Assembly (NCBI GenBank): GCA_030704615.1 | Contig: CM060733.1 | Coordinates: 994,001-1,054,000 of the forward strand | Length of the DNA stretch: 60,000 bases | Direction of reading: 5' to 3' | Source: Takakia lepidozioides | Lineage: Eukaryota > Streptophyta > Takakiopsida > Takakiales > Takakiaceae | Shown: positions 34,001-44,714 of the stretch, piece after piece | How positions within the stretch are numbered: position 1 is the stretch's first letter | How the letters are laid out: each line of letters starts with the position of its first letter | The notes under the pieces: generated by a model | Told to the model about the DNA's origin: nothing | The model's input: only the letters and a program-made list of their open reading frames with translations | Database searches by the model: none | Translations under genes and position numbers: made by a program

Positions 34001-34004
34001 TTAA

Positions 34005-34774
34005 CCCTTAAGTTCCCAAGCGACCTGTATCGGGTCACTTTGAATTTGCAGTTCGACCTAATTTTTGCAGATCTAATCTGATGGGGCCACTCCTGAAGCT
34101 TTAATGACAAAGGATTTGTCTCGAGTATGGTGCAAAAAAAAAATTAAAAAAAAACAAAAGCTACGATCTACAAAAAATATCTTAGATCTCTCATTTACGT
34201 TTTGGGGCCTAAAAAGGGCTTGTTGACCCCTGATGTGGCAGGTAAACAAGCCCAAAACAGATTGCACTCCAAAGGCCATTTTTGGCAGAAAATATTTTGG
34301 AAAAAACACTTCACCTTGTGGTGTGTGAGCATTACATACACACATCCACCATTGGCTTTTAAAAAATTTGTAGAAAAAAAAGTACTTCATTTGGAGGCAC
34401 ATTTTCTCTTGTCAATTTTGAGATTTCAACCCCCATATAATTGCATGCATAGCAACCATAGGTGAAAAAATCAGTTGGACTTGCAATGTAGTGGGGTCAT
34501 AGCCACTCCACTATTGATTTGGAAATGGTGGGTCTTGGGTCAAGCAAAATTGGATAAAGCTAGGTTTTGATTTGGTCAAACCAATTTCTTTCTCACTTTT
34601 TCTTTGGGACCTGATATTTGAGGTCCGGGCCAACGCTATAATCTCACAATTTTCACGGTGGACTTGGCTCATTTTTGGTATGTCATGCATAAATGAGCTG
34701 GGCCCATTGCTATAAAGCTAGAATCTTTGGATGATTTTTGGTAGGTTTCTAGGGGCAATTTACTGCAGCTGGGT
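34005..34774. mobile_element. Non-autonomous piggyBac-type element, right-truncated copy
   Basis: It begins with TTAA (34001-34004) and CCCTTAAGTTCCCAAG and follows the 27061 copy closely until TGCAGCTGGGT, where similarity ends about 40 bases before the expected right terminal repeat. It carries ~90 extra bases (about 34289-34380) between two AGAAAA stretches that the other copy lacks, which looks like an internal deletion in the 27061 copy. Confidence 0.75.
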
Positions 34775-34848
34775 GAAAACCCAGATTAATTCTATATATG
34801 AAGGTAATTCTTACTACCAACGTCAGCCCCTGACAGAGGCAGGTTTTG

Positions 34849-34920
34849 TCCCGCTCAAACTGGGCGCGGGGTCAATGGCCACAAGGCTACAGCAAACAAC
34901 GTCTTATGAGTACAATCTTT
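34849..34920 (+). repeat. Interspersed repeat family A, copy outside the GSNOR gene
   Basis: CCGCTCAAACTGGGCGCGGG, then GTCAATGGCCACAAGGCTA and TTATGAGTACAATCT. It starts shortly after the truncated end of the piggyBac-type copy and is the clearest single unit of the family in the window. Confidence 0.7.
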
Positions 34921-35174
34921 GTAACTTTTTCTGCACCCTCTCTGCCTTGTGGTTTGTTTATTTTTGTGAGCAACAAAAAAAAGAGGGAGAGTCTGGCTTT
35001 CATTAGGGTTTAGTTTTCATGACCAAACTCATCCAGAGAACCTAGTAATCAGAGAATTTGCTATAATGGAATTCTTCCATTTTCGTGATTACATCCATTG
35101 TGGATTAAAAAGGTTTAGACAAAATTAGTCCAAGCCGGCCTGGGTTTTGGAAAAAGTACAAGCAAATTCCTTGT

Positions 35175-35305
35175 ACAGAGGGAGAGGGAGAGAGGGAGAG
35201 AGAGGGACAAAGAGAGGGAGAGGGAGAGAGGGACAAAGAGGGACAAAGAGAGGGAGAGATCAGGAAACCAAAAAAACAAAAAATGGGGGGGGGGGGGGGT
35301 GACTG
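35175..35305. repeat. GGGAGA/GGGACAAAGA microsatellite and poly-G run
   Basis: Purine repeats of GGGAGA and GGGACAAAGA span about 35175-35260, followed by a run of about 16 G at 35285-35300. Frames across the tract are low complexity. Confidence 0.75.
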
Positions 35306-36410
35306 AGCCATGGTGCTCAGCAGCTGCTGGTGGTGCTCAGTCACTCCCCCCCCCACCTTTTTCTTTTCTCTTTGTTGCCCCCTCTCGAGACCCCGAGCAC
35401 TTGCTGCTCTCAGCCCCGACATGCTTGGTTTTTTTTGTTTTTGATCTGGAATGTAGAGGTTGTTTCCTAATGAGGCCAACTTGTGGGTTTGCATGACAGG
35501 TGCCAGCTTATGGGGAAAGAGAAGAAGTCCCCTGCGTGTGACGCGCCAGGGCGTCTCATGGTTAACTAGCCCCGTCGACAGCCGCAGCCGGACGGCTCGT
35601 CTGCCCCCCGAGGCCAGTACCCCCCCTCTTGTCCACATCTTGGATGCGCCAAGGGCCGGCTCAGCCAGCTCTCTTATTCGGGAGGTTGTTGCTGAGACGG
35701 ATGCTCATTGAGCACACCCCCGGCCACCAAGACGGGTGAAATATACCTTGGCAAGCACATCACCCGTTCGGGGCCCGGTATGGGCAACTTTTGGATGTCA
35801 CCCCCATAGCGACCCCTTCCTCCGCAGCAAAGGCTGCACTTGCCAAGGCCCAACGTCAGGTTCAAGGGCCTTTGAAAGCCTCCATTGCTAGCCCATTGTT
35901 GTCGATGAGGGAGGAGGAGACGAGGAGGGCCAATGAAGTGGCCGAGATAGCGAAGCGCCTCGAAGAAGTCAAGCCAGGTGAGGGCTTCTACCCTGATACA
36001 CATTTGGGGGGGGGGAGGTATGGGCCGGTTCGGAGCGGCCTAGCCAATCAGCGACGCCGCCCCCTGAGCCTGAGCGGTCAGCAAAGAAGGGCCTGGACTA
36101 CGGGGCGCCGCCGTCGGCTATGCTCCACATCTAGAATATACTTCCAGTGGCGCTCCGGGAGGGGATAGAGCGGGCACATCCGGCAACGGGGACTTCTGCC
36201 ACATCGGGTGACACCGGGGGTGAGTCGGACAAGCTTGCAAAGTTACAACTGTCGCACCTTGTTCCATGTTTTATCCTTTCCTTTGCATGCATGATTTTCT
36301 TTGTTGTTTGTTTCTTTTTTTGAATTTGGAGGGGTTATTTGTCTTCAGGAGGCAGCAACATGGATGGCCTTATTGGTGCAGTCCAGTGGGGTTGCCAATG
36401 AGGAGAGCAC
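35306..36410 (+). other. GC-rich sequence with unassigned frames
   Basis: A + strand frame at 35791-36168 starts with a residue run rich in Ala, Lys and Glu (KAALAKAQRQVQG, then EEETRRANEVAEIAKRLEEV) that could form a coiled coil. It may be a 5' part of the frames at 36411-37726. No family is recognised. Confidence 0.3.
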
Positions 36411-37726
36411 GTGGTGTTCATGAAGGACCCGAACACCAAAGGTAAGAAGAAGAGGCCTCGACCTCCCGAGATCCCTTTTACCATCAATGAAGGGGCTGCC
36501 GAGGAGAGAGGGAGAAGGGAGAGGGAGAAGGAGAGAGAGGAAGTAGCGGGGAAGGGGAAGGAGATGGTCGTGGTGAAGGGGAAGGAAAAGAAGAAGAAGA
36601 AGAAGAAGTCCCATGGAGAGGAAGGGGTAAGTGTGCATGCGGGGAGGGCAGTGGGGTAACAAAGGAGTAGGGGAAGGAGGCTACAAAGAAGGGAGAGGGT
36701 GGGAAGAAGAACATGCCCTTGGCGATACAGGATGTGGAGTTGGCAAAGATCGTGGTGCCACCGGTGGAGGTGAATCGCCATGGTGACCACTGCGGTGCGT
36801 TCTGGGAGGCTATGAAGAAGCCAGCCTTCGAACTCGCAATGAGGTGGTTCCCTTTGCACATCGAGTGGGCTGATCAGCACTTTGGCACGAAGCGGACGTA
36901 TGCCCGTGAGTTAGACCGCCGGTTTCCGGGCAATTGGAGTGACACAAGGATGATGGAGATGGTGGGGCGAAACTTGAAGGACAGGAGGTACCGTGCCAGA
37001 CAGATCATTCGGAGGGCAATGGAAAAGGGGGCCATACCCAAACCACCTTATGGAATTACACAGGTTGGCAAATCCTGAATCATGTCACCTTCCATTTGTC
37101 ACATGTGCATTAATGAGGTGGATTCGATGCAACGTATGTGTGTAATTCACTAATTGTTGGGGGGGGGGCATAGGTATCGTGGGATGCACTCATTGCGGGA
37201 GAGACTGATGCCGCAAACAAGGCCAAATTTGACCGGACACGCGAAGCAACAACAGTCCGCCTTGACAAGCACGAATCCACACACAAGTGGGGCGCCGACG
37301 GATCCAAGGGTTTTATCTTGCGATTTGTAAGTCGTACTTCCCTATGGATTTTGTTATGTCGTCTTTCTGGCTCCATCATCGTGAAGAACTGACTTTAATT
37401 TGTGGCATGTATAACAACGCGCGTTTGAGAAGAAGCCATCTCCGGTAGAGTACAACTACGCCAAGGAGCATGGTTGGCAATCCCTCATGAAGAACATGGC
37501 CAATACGGAGGGGATGAGTGCACTACAGGGCACTAGTATGGATGAGGTCGGGGGTCATGGCCAGGGATTGGATGAGAGCTCTGTGGGACTTAGGGGAACG
37601 CCGCCTCATTTAGGTGCTCTGGCAAAGGGCGCGGAGTCATCAGGCTCATCGGATAGCTCTGATTCCTCTGTCGTGCACCTAAGCATCGTGCCACAACATA
37701 CATCGTTGTCCAACCACACTTCCTAG
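36411..37726 (+). pseudogene. Unrecognised, probably transposon-related split gene
   Basis: Consistent coding character is seen in three blocks. 36713-37066 reads MPLAIQDVELAKIVV through KPPYGITQ and contains a Trp/Arg-rich segment (FWEAMKKPAFELAMRWF, then ELDRRFPGNWSD). After a possible intron (donor CAG|GTTGGC, acceptor CATAG|GTATCG) the frame resumes in phase 0 at 37174 as VSWDALIAGETDAANKAKF, ending near 37327 at a consensus GTAAGT donor. It resumes near 37420 as AFEKKPSPVEYNYAKEHGW and runs into a Gly/Ser-rich tail. A Lys/Glu-rich frame (36411-36659) lies upstream in another frame. The second acceptor is not a clean AG, so the gene may be dead. The layout recalls plant transposon-encoded proteins, but I cannot name the family. 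Confidence 0.35.
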
Positions 37727-38171
37727 CATATAGTCCTAGAAAGCCACGCCACAATGATATGGAAATGGTGAAAAGAGGAGAAACCACTCTATCACGTTAT
37801 ATAAGTCAAGCCAATGGCACCTTTGCTAAAGGACTCCACCATACAAACCTCACCCACTCTCCATCTCAAATACTAGAGCTATGGCGGCGAGAGAGACCTC
37901 GGGAGGCTCGACTAGAAGAAGACGAGCCTGCCTACGTCTCACGTGGAGATAACCTCCCCACGTCCCAAGTGAGGTTCGCCCGTCTGCAAAATAAATCAAG
38001 ATACGGAACTCACGATCGTTGAAATGAAATATGAAGATTTGATGTTGTGCCCCTTTGCAAAATGGAGTCGTGGCTTGATAACACACACAACAAATAATCA
38101 TTTGGATGGGGAATCGTTTCAATCAATTTTGGTTGATCCCATACTTATGCACGACCTGTCGGATGGTATGT
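37727..38171. other. Unrecognised spacer
   Basis: No gene or repeat is recognised between the split gene and the inverted integrase fragment. Confidence 0.4.
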
Positions 38172-38352
38172 AGAACATACTGGCAAAGTTGGAGCACTTC
38201 TCCAAGTGGACTGAGTTGGTTCCATTGCCTGACAAGGCTAGTGAGGGGGCTGCGTATGCATTCTTGGATTGTGTGCTTAGCCGATTTGGTGCTCCAGCTG
38301 AGGTACTCACGGACCAAGGGAGAGAGTTCTTGGGGGAGTTTCAAGCTTTGTG
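38172..38352 (+). pseudogene. Inverted integrase-core fragment of a second methyltransferase-type gypsy copy
   Basis: The + strand frame (LEHFSKWTELVPLPDKASEG through LTDQGREFLGEFQALC) is nearly the same as residues 92-146 of the integrase on the opposite strand at 39795-38551, differing at about one residue in ten. It covers only part of the integrase core, including the second catalytic Asp. It is too diverged and too short to be a simple recent inversion, so it is probably a fragment of another copy. Confidence 0.8.
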
Positions 38353-38550
38353 TGGTCTTCAATCGCACAAGTCCCAACACCTGAAGTCGATAGATCAAGA
38401 GTCCGGGTGCAAACGTAGCCCCATCGTTAGTCGCCTTCATGCAATCCATGATCGTCAGTTGAGTATCCATGGCATTGAAGCCCCACTACCTAGACCTTGG
38501 ATCACTTGTCCGCCTCACCATTGTCATGCCCACTACCTTTGTCCAAGGCA

Positions 38551-39795
38551 TCATGGACACAACCATTCTCCAATATGAACCTCCTCAAGTGATGGTGTCA
38601 AGCATCCCATGTGCCACCCCCTTGAGCATTTGTCACACACCAACATGGTTGCGGCGCCACCAGCATGCCCACATAGCATGCAACGCAACCCTGTAGGTAC
38701 CACTGCAAGGTTGGGATCTATCCTCCCATCCACATGTGGAAGGTGACATGGCGCACAATTGCGCACATGGTCCTTCCATACCATGCCATCTTGACCCTCC
38801 AGAATCAACACTCCTGAAGGCAACACCTCCCTGACCCTTAGAATCACACGTCTTGCTGTGACATCTAAGGTCGTAGGCGTTGTCTGCTGCAAATACACAT
38901 AGTCACCAGGGTGGAAACGCCGAACACTTGGCCGATATCCCCCTCCACGTATAGTAGCGTACCTCAATGTGTCTCGGTGTTGGGCAATAGCAAGGTTTTC
39001 AAAAGCCATAGGCATGACTCTCTTGAACAACTCTGCCCGCTGGGCACATGCTTGTGTCCACATATCCGGATCATCAAGGTTGAGAACTATTGCAGCCTCC
39101 CTGCGAATAGATGCAGGCAAATCCGGCTCTCGGCCGAAGAGAAGAAAGTAAGGTGAGAATGAGGCAAGTGAAGCTTGTTTGCTGAACCTATAGCCCATAG
39201 CTAGCCAAGGCAGCTGAAGGTCCCAATCTCTTAGGTGTCCCTTCTGCAAACCATACTTGCACAAACCTCTCTTGATTGTCTGAACAACTCTCTCCGCCAA
39301 GCCATCAGCCTCAGGATAATCCCGAGAAGTAGTGCGGTGATCTATCAAGGCTTGCTCACATAAAGCGTGAAACTCCCCCAAGAATTCTCTCCCCTGGTCC
39401 GTGAGTACCTCGGCTGGAGCACCAAAATGGCTAAGCACTCGATCTAAGAATGTATACGCAGCCCCCTCACTTGCCTTGTCAGGCAATGCCACCAGTTCAA
39501 TCCATTTAGAGAAGTGTTCCACCATCACCAGCACATATTTATTATGGCGAATCGTCAATGGCAATGGGCATGCGAAGTCAAGACTCCAACGATAGCCCAA
39601 ACCCATAATGGGTAAAGGATGCAATTGTGGCATAGGGGCGTTGAAAGAAGCCCGCACTCTATCACACACCATGCACCTTGCCACTAACTGTTGCACATCC
39701 GTGTGCATGCCCCGCCACCAATACTGCCCTTGCAGCAAACTATGAGTGCGTCGTACCCCAAAATGTCCCAACTCCTCATGGGCATGGTGTACCAA
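38551..39795 (-). pseudogene. Integrase with C-terminal PHD finger
   Basis: Continues in frame after the TAA at 39805. Counted from 39795: HHCC zinc domain (His4, His11, Cys41, Cys44), DDE core with Asp73, Asp133 (LTDQGREF) and Glu168 (GLAER), and a basic, beta-rich C-terminal domain (VRRFHPGDYVYLQQ, 291-304). The tail is a PHD finger: Cys372, Cys375, Cys387, Cys390, His395, Cys398, Trp411, Cys413. A TGA at 38551-38553 falls between the seventh ligand and the TGC codon that would supply the eighth. PHD fingers read histone H3 tails, so here it would take the targeting role a chromodomain has in chromoviruses (inference). Confidence 0.9.
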
Positions 39796-39804
39796 TCGCG
39801 CTCG

Positions 39805-40906
39805 TTATGTTGGATGAGGTACAATCCTCACTCGTCCATCCTCCCATACTCGGAGTAGGTGAGTCCCCTCCCACTTGAACCTCTTGGCTCGTTGTAGGAC
39901 CTGATCTCTCTCCTTAACAGTCACACTGGCTGTTGTCTCTCCGGTATGAAGGTATGCCAACACTGCTGCATCTTCATGCATATCCTTAGCACCACCAAAC
40001 TCCTCACTAGTCTCTGGATCGTCATGCACGCTATCTTCATGACCAATCACATGGGATGGACCAGCTTGAGCTCCTATTGCTAGAATGCACAAAAAGGCCG
40101 ATGCATGCCATCCTGGCACCATCTCCTTATCTGTCTCACCATGCCACCGAGCTCCAGTATCATCATGCTCGCTCGTGCATGGATTACGACTCAATCCATC
40201 TGCATCCCGATTGACAATACCAGCTCGATGCACTACCTGGAAGTCGTACTCTTGAAGCATAAGTGCCCACCGTGCAAGCTTCCATGTAAGCTTGTCTGAC
40301 TCCATCAACCACTTCAATGGTTGGTGATCTGTGACAAGGGTGAAGAGATTGTCATAGAGGTAGCATCTGAAATGTGCCACTGCCCATACCGCAGCTAGAC
40401 ACTCCCCTTCATATGAACTATACTTCGTCTCGGCATCATTGTTCGAGCAGCTACCATATGCCACTACGAACTCTCTTCCCTCATCATCCACATGTGTGAG
40501 CACTGCTCCAATCCCCAGCATACTCCAATCCGTATGTAGCTGGAAAGGCCGCCCCCGAATAGGCCGCCTCAGAAAAGGCGCAGAAGTCAATCGAGCCTTG
40601 AGTTCCTCAAAGGCTTCATTCTGCTCCTCTTCCCACTGCCAGTCCTCACCCACCTTGGTCAACTTGGTAAGAGCCTTTGCAATGCTGCTAAATCCCTTGA
40701 CAAACCATCGATAGTAGTTTGCCAATCCCATGAAAGCACGAACTCTGCTCACATCCATGGGGCGTGGAATGCATGCAATGGCCTCCACCTTTGTCTATTG
40801 AACACCCAATCCTCCAGGGTATATCATGTGGCCCAGATACTCAATCTGATTGTGGAAGAACTTGCACTTTCCGGGGTGCAGTTTCAACCCGTGCGCTCTC
40901 AAGCAC
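39805..40906 (-). pseudogene. RT connection and RNase H of the methyltransferase element
   Basis: After the frameshift the frame reads CKFFHNQIEYLGHMI, meets a TAG at 40795-40797, then FMGLANYYRWFVKGF (RT connection). RNase H active-site residues are visible: Asp in LHTDWS, Glu in SSYEGECLA, Asp in VTDHQPLKWLM. RNase H removes the RNA strand during reverse transcription. A ~120-residue spacer follows, ending in a TAA at 39805-39807. Confidence 0.88.
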
Positions 40907-41953
40907 TCAAACACCACCTGAAATGTGTCTCTCATGCTCCTCAACCGTAGCACTAAAGACGATGATGTCATCAATATAGCACCGGGCGAAGTCTAGCCCC
41001 GCGAGAATCCTATCCATGACCCTCTGAAACTCTGCAGGAGCATTCTTCAACCCAAACGGTAAGAACCGCCATTGGTACAAACAATCCTTCCCATGTTGGT
41101 CAATCCCCCATAATGTCGTCTTTTGCTTGTCAGCCTCTTTGATTGGCAACTGGTGGTAACCGGATCGCAAATCCAATGTGCTAAACACCTTTGCATGCCC
41201 AATGGCATCAAAGATCTCCTCTGGAGTTGGCATGGCATATCTATCGGACTTAGTCTGACGATTCACATGATGATAGTCCCCACACATCCTTCTTTCTGTC
41301 CAATTGCCATAGATATCCTTCTTAGCTGGCATCACCGTTGCCGAGGCATACTCCCCGCCTGACAACTCCACCAATCCAGCTTCGAACAACTCCATAGTCC
41401 GTGACTGGATCAATGACCTCTCCATGTCACTATACCGGTAGGGCCTTCGAAAGATTGACGTGTCACTTGCCAAATCAATATGAATCTCTTGACCCTTCAA
41501 ACTCCCCAAATCCTTCAAACCGAAGGCAAAGCAATTTCTATAAGCCCTTAGAAATCGCTGGATCCTCCGTCTCTCTCCTCCGGTGACTGTAGGTCCAACA
41601 TCTGGTTCCCAATTGTCCTCAGTGACTGCAACCTTGGGTACACCAAGCTTAGAGGTAGGAGACGCATCCTTTGGTTGCTAGATAGCAACCTCTTGGGCCT
41701 TGTCCGCCCAATCTGACTGTGGCGTAGTCTCCACTTGCTCCGCCATAGCCACCTTGAGAATATCCTCTGAGCAAGAAACATTCTCAACCTCTTCAAAAAC
41801 CTTGGCCACCTTGGCCTCCAACTGATCCTCAGTCCATGGCTCTCCCCACTCCTCATACTGCTGCTTTGAGAGATCCAATGACTCTCTCTTTGCGCATCTC
41901 ATCCAACATCTGCCATGGGTGTTTGCAACCCACGATCCTGTGCTCGCCCCCAC
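40907..41953 (-). pseudogene. Reverse transcriptase of the methyltransferase element
   Basis: After a frameshift near 41880, an acidic linker (EEWGEPWTEDQLEAKVAKVF) leads to a TAG at about 41680, then the RT. Counted from 41518: CGDYHHVNR (79-87), [12 protein letters not shown] with the first catalytic Asp (112-123), LPFGLKNAPAEFQRV (153-167) and the catalytic YIDD (181-184). The frame ends at 40907 by a frameshift just after ATVEEHERH; the RT continues in the next frame. Confidence 0.92.
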
Positions 41954-44417
41954 TCACTGCCTCAATCGTCCCGGTTGGCAGGGAGGATGCACTATCCAAT
42001 GGGAGTGCAGAAGTAGCCATCAATGCTTGCAATCTCCATTGCTCAGCCATGCACAAGCCAATGACCCATGTCAAGCAATTTAGATCCATTGCTTGACCCA
42101 CCACTTTGCGACGTGATGCCTCTGACAAAGCTGGCACATCTGTAGTGCCGGTGGCAAATCCCATTGCCCGCTTTCGCTCATCCGCATTGGGCTCCACCAA
42201 TTGCTGTAGCACACTGTCCCAAATCAACCCAGGACCATTGTCTCGGAAAGCATGAGACGAGGGAAAGCTCATGAGCGTAGGCAAGGCCGCACGTGGCTAG
42301 CCCACTCGATTGACCACTGCTAGAGGTGGACGATCATTATATCACACTCTATGTGGTTGCCTCCCTTGGTCCAAAATGCCTTCAACCGTGAGATTGGGTG
42401 GCCGTTGAATGGAATCGTATGCTCTCTTGAGCAGCTCTGGCGGTGTAAGATTGGTCCATCACAATCGAGGTCGATGCGTGCGTGATCCCACCGCTGCTGC
42501 ATCCAATAGCATCGCCGATCCAATCCAAGACCACACCTGATGCACACTGGCCATTACCCTGGCCCAAGAATCCCCCATAAGATGAACATTCTCCAAGATA
42601 TAGCCTAGAGGTTGCACTTGCCTCGTCTGCAAGTCCTGCAACACTCGGAACATCTCCCAAAACAAATGCGATCGTGCATCATGCAAGCCATAACCTACGG
42701 GAGAGTGTCCTTGGCAAGGCCATCTAACTATCATCAAGTCAATGGAACCATGCCGGTCCAAATCATCCACCCCCAGCAAGGTAATGTCTGCTTGCAAGGC
42801 CTTTTGATACCCTTGAATTGTTGAGAGAGGCAACAACTCAGGATACTGGTGTGTGAGCAAGGCAATGTGGCGCATAGAAATACGCCGAGCTATCTCATCC
42901 TTCTCCACATACAAGTACTTGCGTACTTTAATCCCTGCTTGCAACACTCCTGCAAGCCCAGTGCTCATGCCTCCAAACAGGTCTAGCAAACAAATCCCTG
43001 AATCAGGTGGTTGCCAGGTAATGGGCACTGTGTCCAAAGGAGCTAACTCAGGAGGTCCAGGTAATGTCACTGAACTCCCCTCACTCACCAATGGAAAGGC
43101 CTCCCGCCATGCTTGGTGCACACACTCATCTGCTACTCGATGCAAATTCCCAACCGTACCCCACAGTGGAATATGCACAGGCACATGAGGAAGCAAATCA
43201 GCCTTGTATGCCAATTGTTTGTCCACATCAGGTGATGGCCTATCATCTGCATGGCTATTGCCCTCCAAGAGTTCACCACCCCAAGCCACCACCCCTGATA
43301 ATGCAGCCAATGTGGGCATCATGTTCCTATGATCCACCGCTACATTCCCAATAAACCGCACTGGGAGCAGTGCACGTCGGGCATCTCCTGACTGCCATTC
43401 CGGCCTGTAGGATGTCGTTTTCTCCCAAAAGTCCAAAGTAAAGCCCATGGGGTATAACACAGCCCCACCAACAAACACATCATAGGACATCGCGTCCGTA
43501 ACAATGGCTTTAGCACTCATGACTGAGCCGTCCGTAGGATGATCCGGCTGCAATGGAATGAAGAGCTCATGGCGTGTAATCCCTCGCGCCTTCTCTAAAT
43601 CACCCAAAGATGTTTGAATTTGGAAAGGGCAAGGCTCCAAATCCGCCTCTGTAAGGCCCAAGCCTACAATTGCTGCTCTCCCCAACATCAATGGTTGTGC
43701 TCCCGAGTCCAACAAGACCCGCAGTGGCCTGTACCTCCTCTCGGCTGGGCCACCCAATTAAAACACACCATCCTGATTGTCCACCAAGACTACCCCAGGA
43801 GTCACCATACTGCGCTCAATAGCTGGCCTAGCTGGCAACTCCTGCAACCTTGCAGCTGCCGCTTGCCATGGCGCAGCTGTGGCTATCTTCACCCTTGAAT
43901 CCAGGGCATTCATGTATTGCACCTTATCTGTTATCCCCGCAGATAGTGCCGATGCATCACCACTCTCACAGAGTGCAGCTGCCAGTCTAAACACAACAGC
44001 TGGCCGCATCCCCGGCATTGCAATTGTCGTGGGAGAAAACAATGGAGCTTGGCAAACCGCCGTAGCCGCCCCCAACAATGTACTGGCTGCACCTTGCTTT
44101 GCAACACCACCCACTGGCATTTCCCGAGCCACACCAACTTTCCCCACTGGCACTCGTGGCTCTACCTCTGACATACTTGGGCGAGCGGGTACCATCGATG
44201 GCGTAGTTGGCACTGTCTCAGCCAATGTGAAAGATTGTGGAAGCCTTGTTTGTCGATTTGCTTCTCCCCTTTGTGGATCAAAATCCATATCCGCTCCTCT
44301 TGGCTCAGGAGCACGAGTTGCTGCTCGAGTGACAGAAGCTGCAGAGTCCACATGCAATGGTCCTACAAGTGCGGCTCCACACATGAAGCCCATACCAATC
44401 TGGTCTTCCCTAGGCAT
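41853..44417 (-). pseudogene. Fused retropepsin and C5-cytosine DNA methyltransferase
   Basis: One frame from 44417 to 41853 with stops at 43758-43760, 42459-42461 and two more before 42284. Residues counted from 43757: retropepsin active site Asp17-Ser-Gly (VLLDSGAQP), protease fold to about 150, then a conserved linker to ~250. The methyltransferase follows: motif I DLFGG (259-263, binds S-adenosylmethionine), motif IV PCQG (347-350, catalytic Cys348), motif VI ENV (389-391) and the RTHRPR stretch of motif VIII (426-431). After the stop, the target-recognition and motif X part reads SFPSSHAFRDNGPG and GQAMDLNCLTWVIG (42284-41853). Motif order is the normal I-to-X, not the DRM permutation. 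The enzyme would transfer methyl groups to cytosine C5; subfamily (DNMT3-like or other) is undetermined. Confidence 0.9.
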
Positions 44418-44714
44418 AGAAGGTTGTGCAGGTGGGGCTTGAACCTCAGGCCTTGGAGCTGCGCAACATGAGTAGTGGCCATGGTAGCAAGACGTTGCTC
44501 TCGCTGGGCAAGCCTATCCACCATGTCTTGGTCATGACCTTGACCTTGACCTTGTGCTCCTTGGTTTTGGTTACGACCTCCACCGCGACCTCTGCCTCCT
44601 CTACCTCTCTGGACTACATTGTCTCGTCCTCGGTCACCATTGTTCCCTTGGAACTGGCGTGGCCGTAGCTCAGGATGCAAGTCATAACAATGGGCCTCTT
44701 CATGCCCATGGGCC
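44363..44714 (-). pseudogene. Gag C-terminal RNA-binding segment after the frameshift
   Basis: After the 7-base insertion the frame continues with the second half of the knuckle (HEEAHCYDL), then an Arg/Gly-rich stretch (RGRGGRGRGGGRNQNQG) and a Gln-rich segment, typical of nucleic-acid-binding Gag tails. Confidence 0.7.

Noticed and set aside
35105-35638. 177-codon - strand open frame
   Set aside because: Much of it is translated GGGAGA microsatellite (Ser-Leu-Pro repeats).
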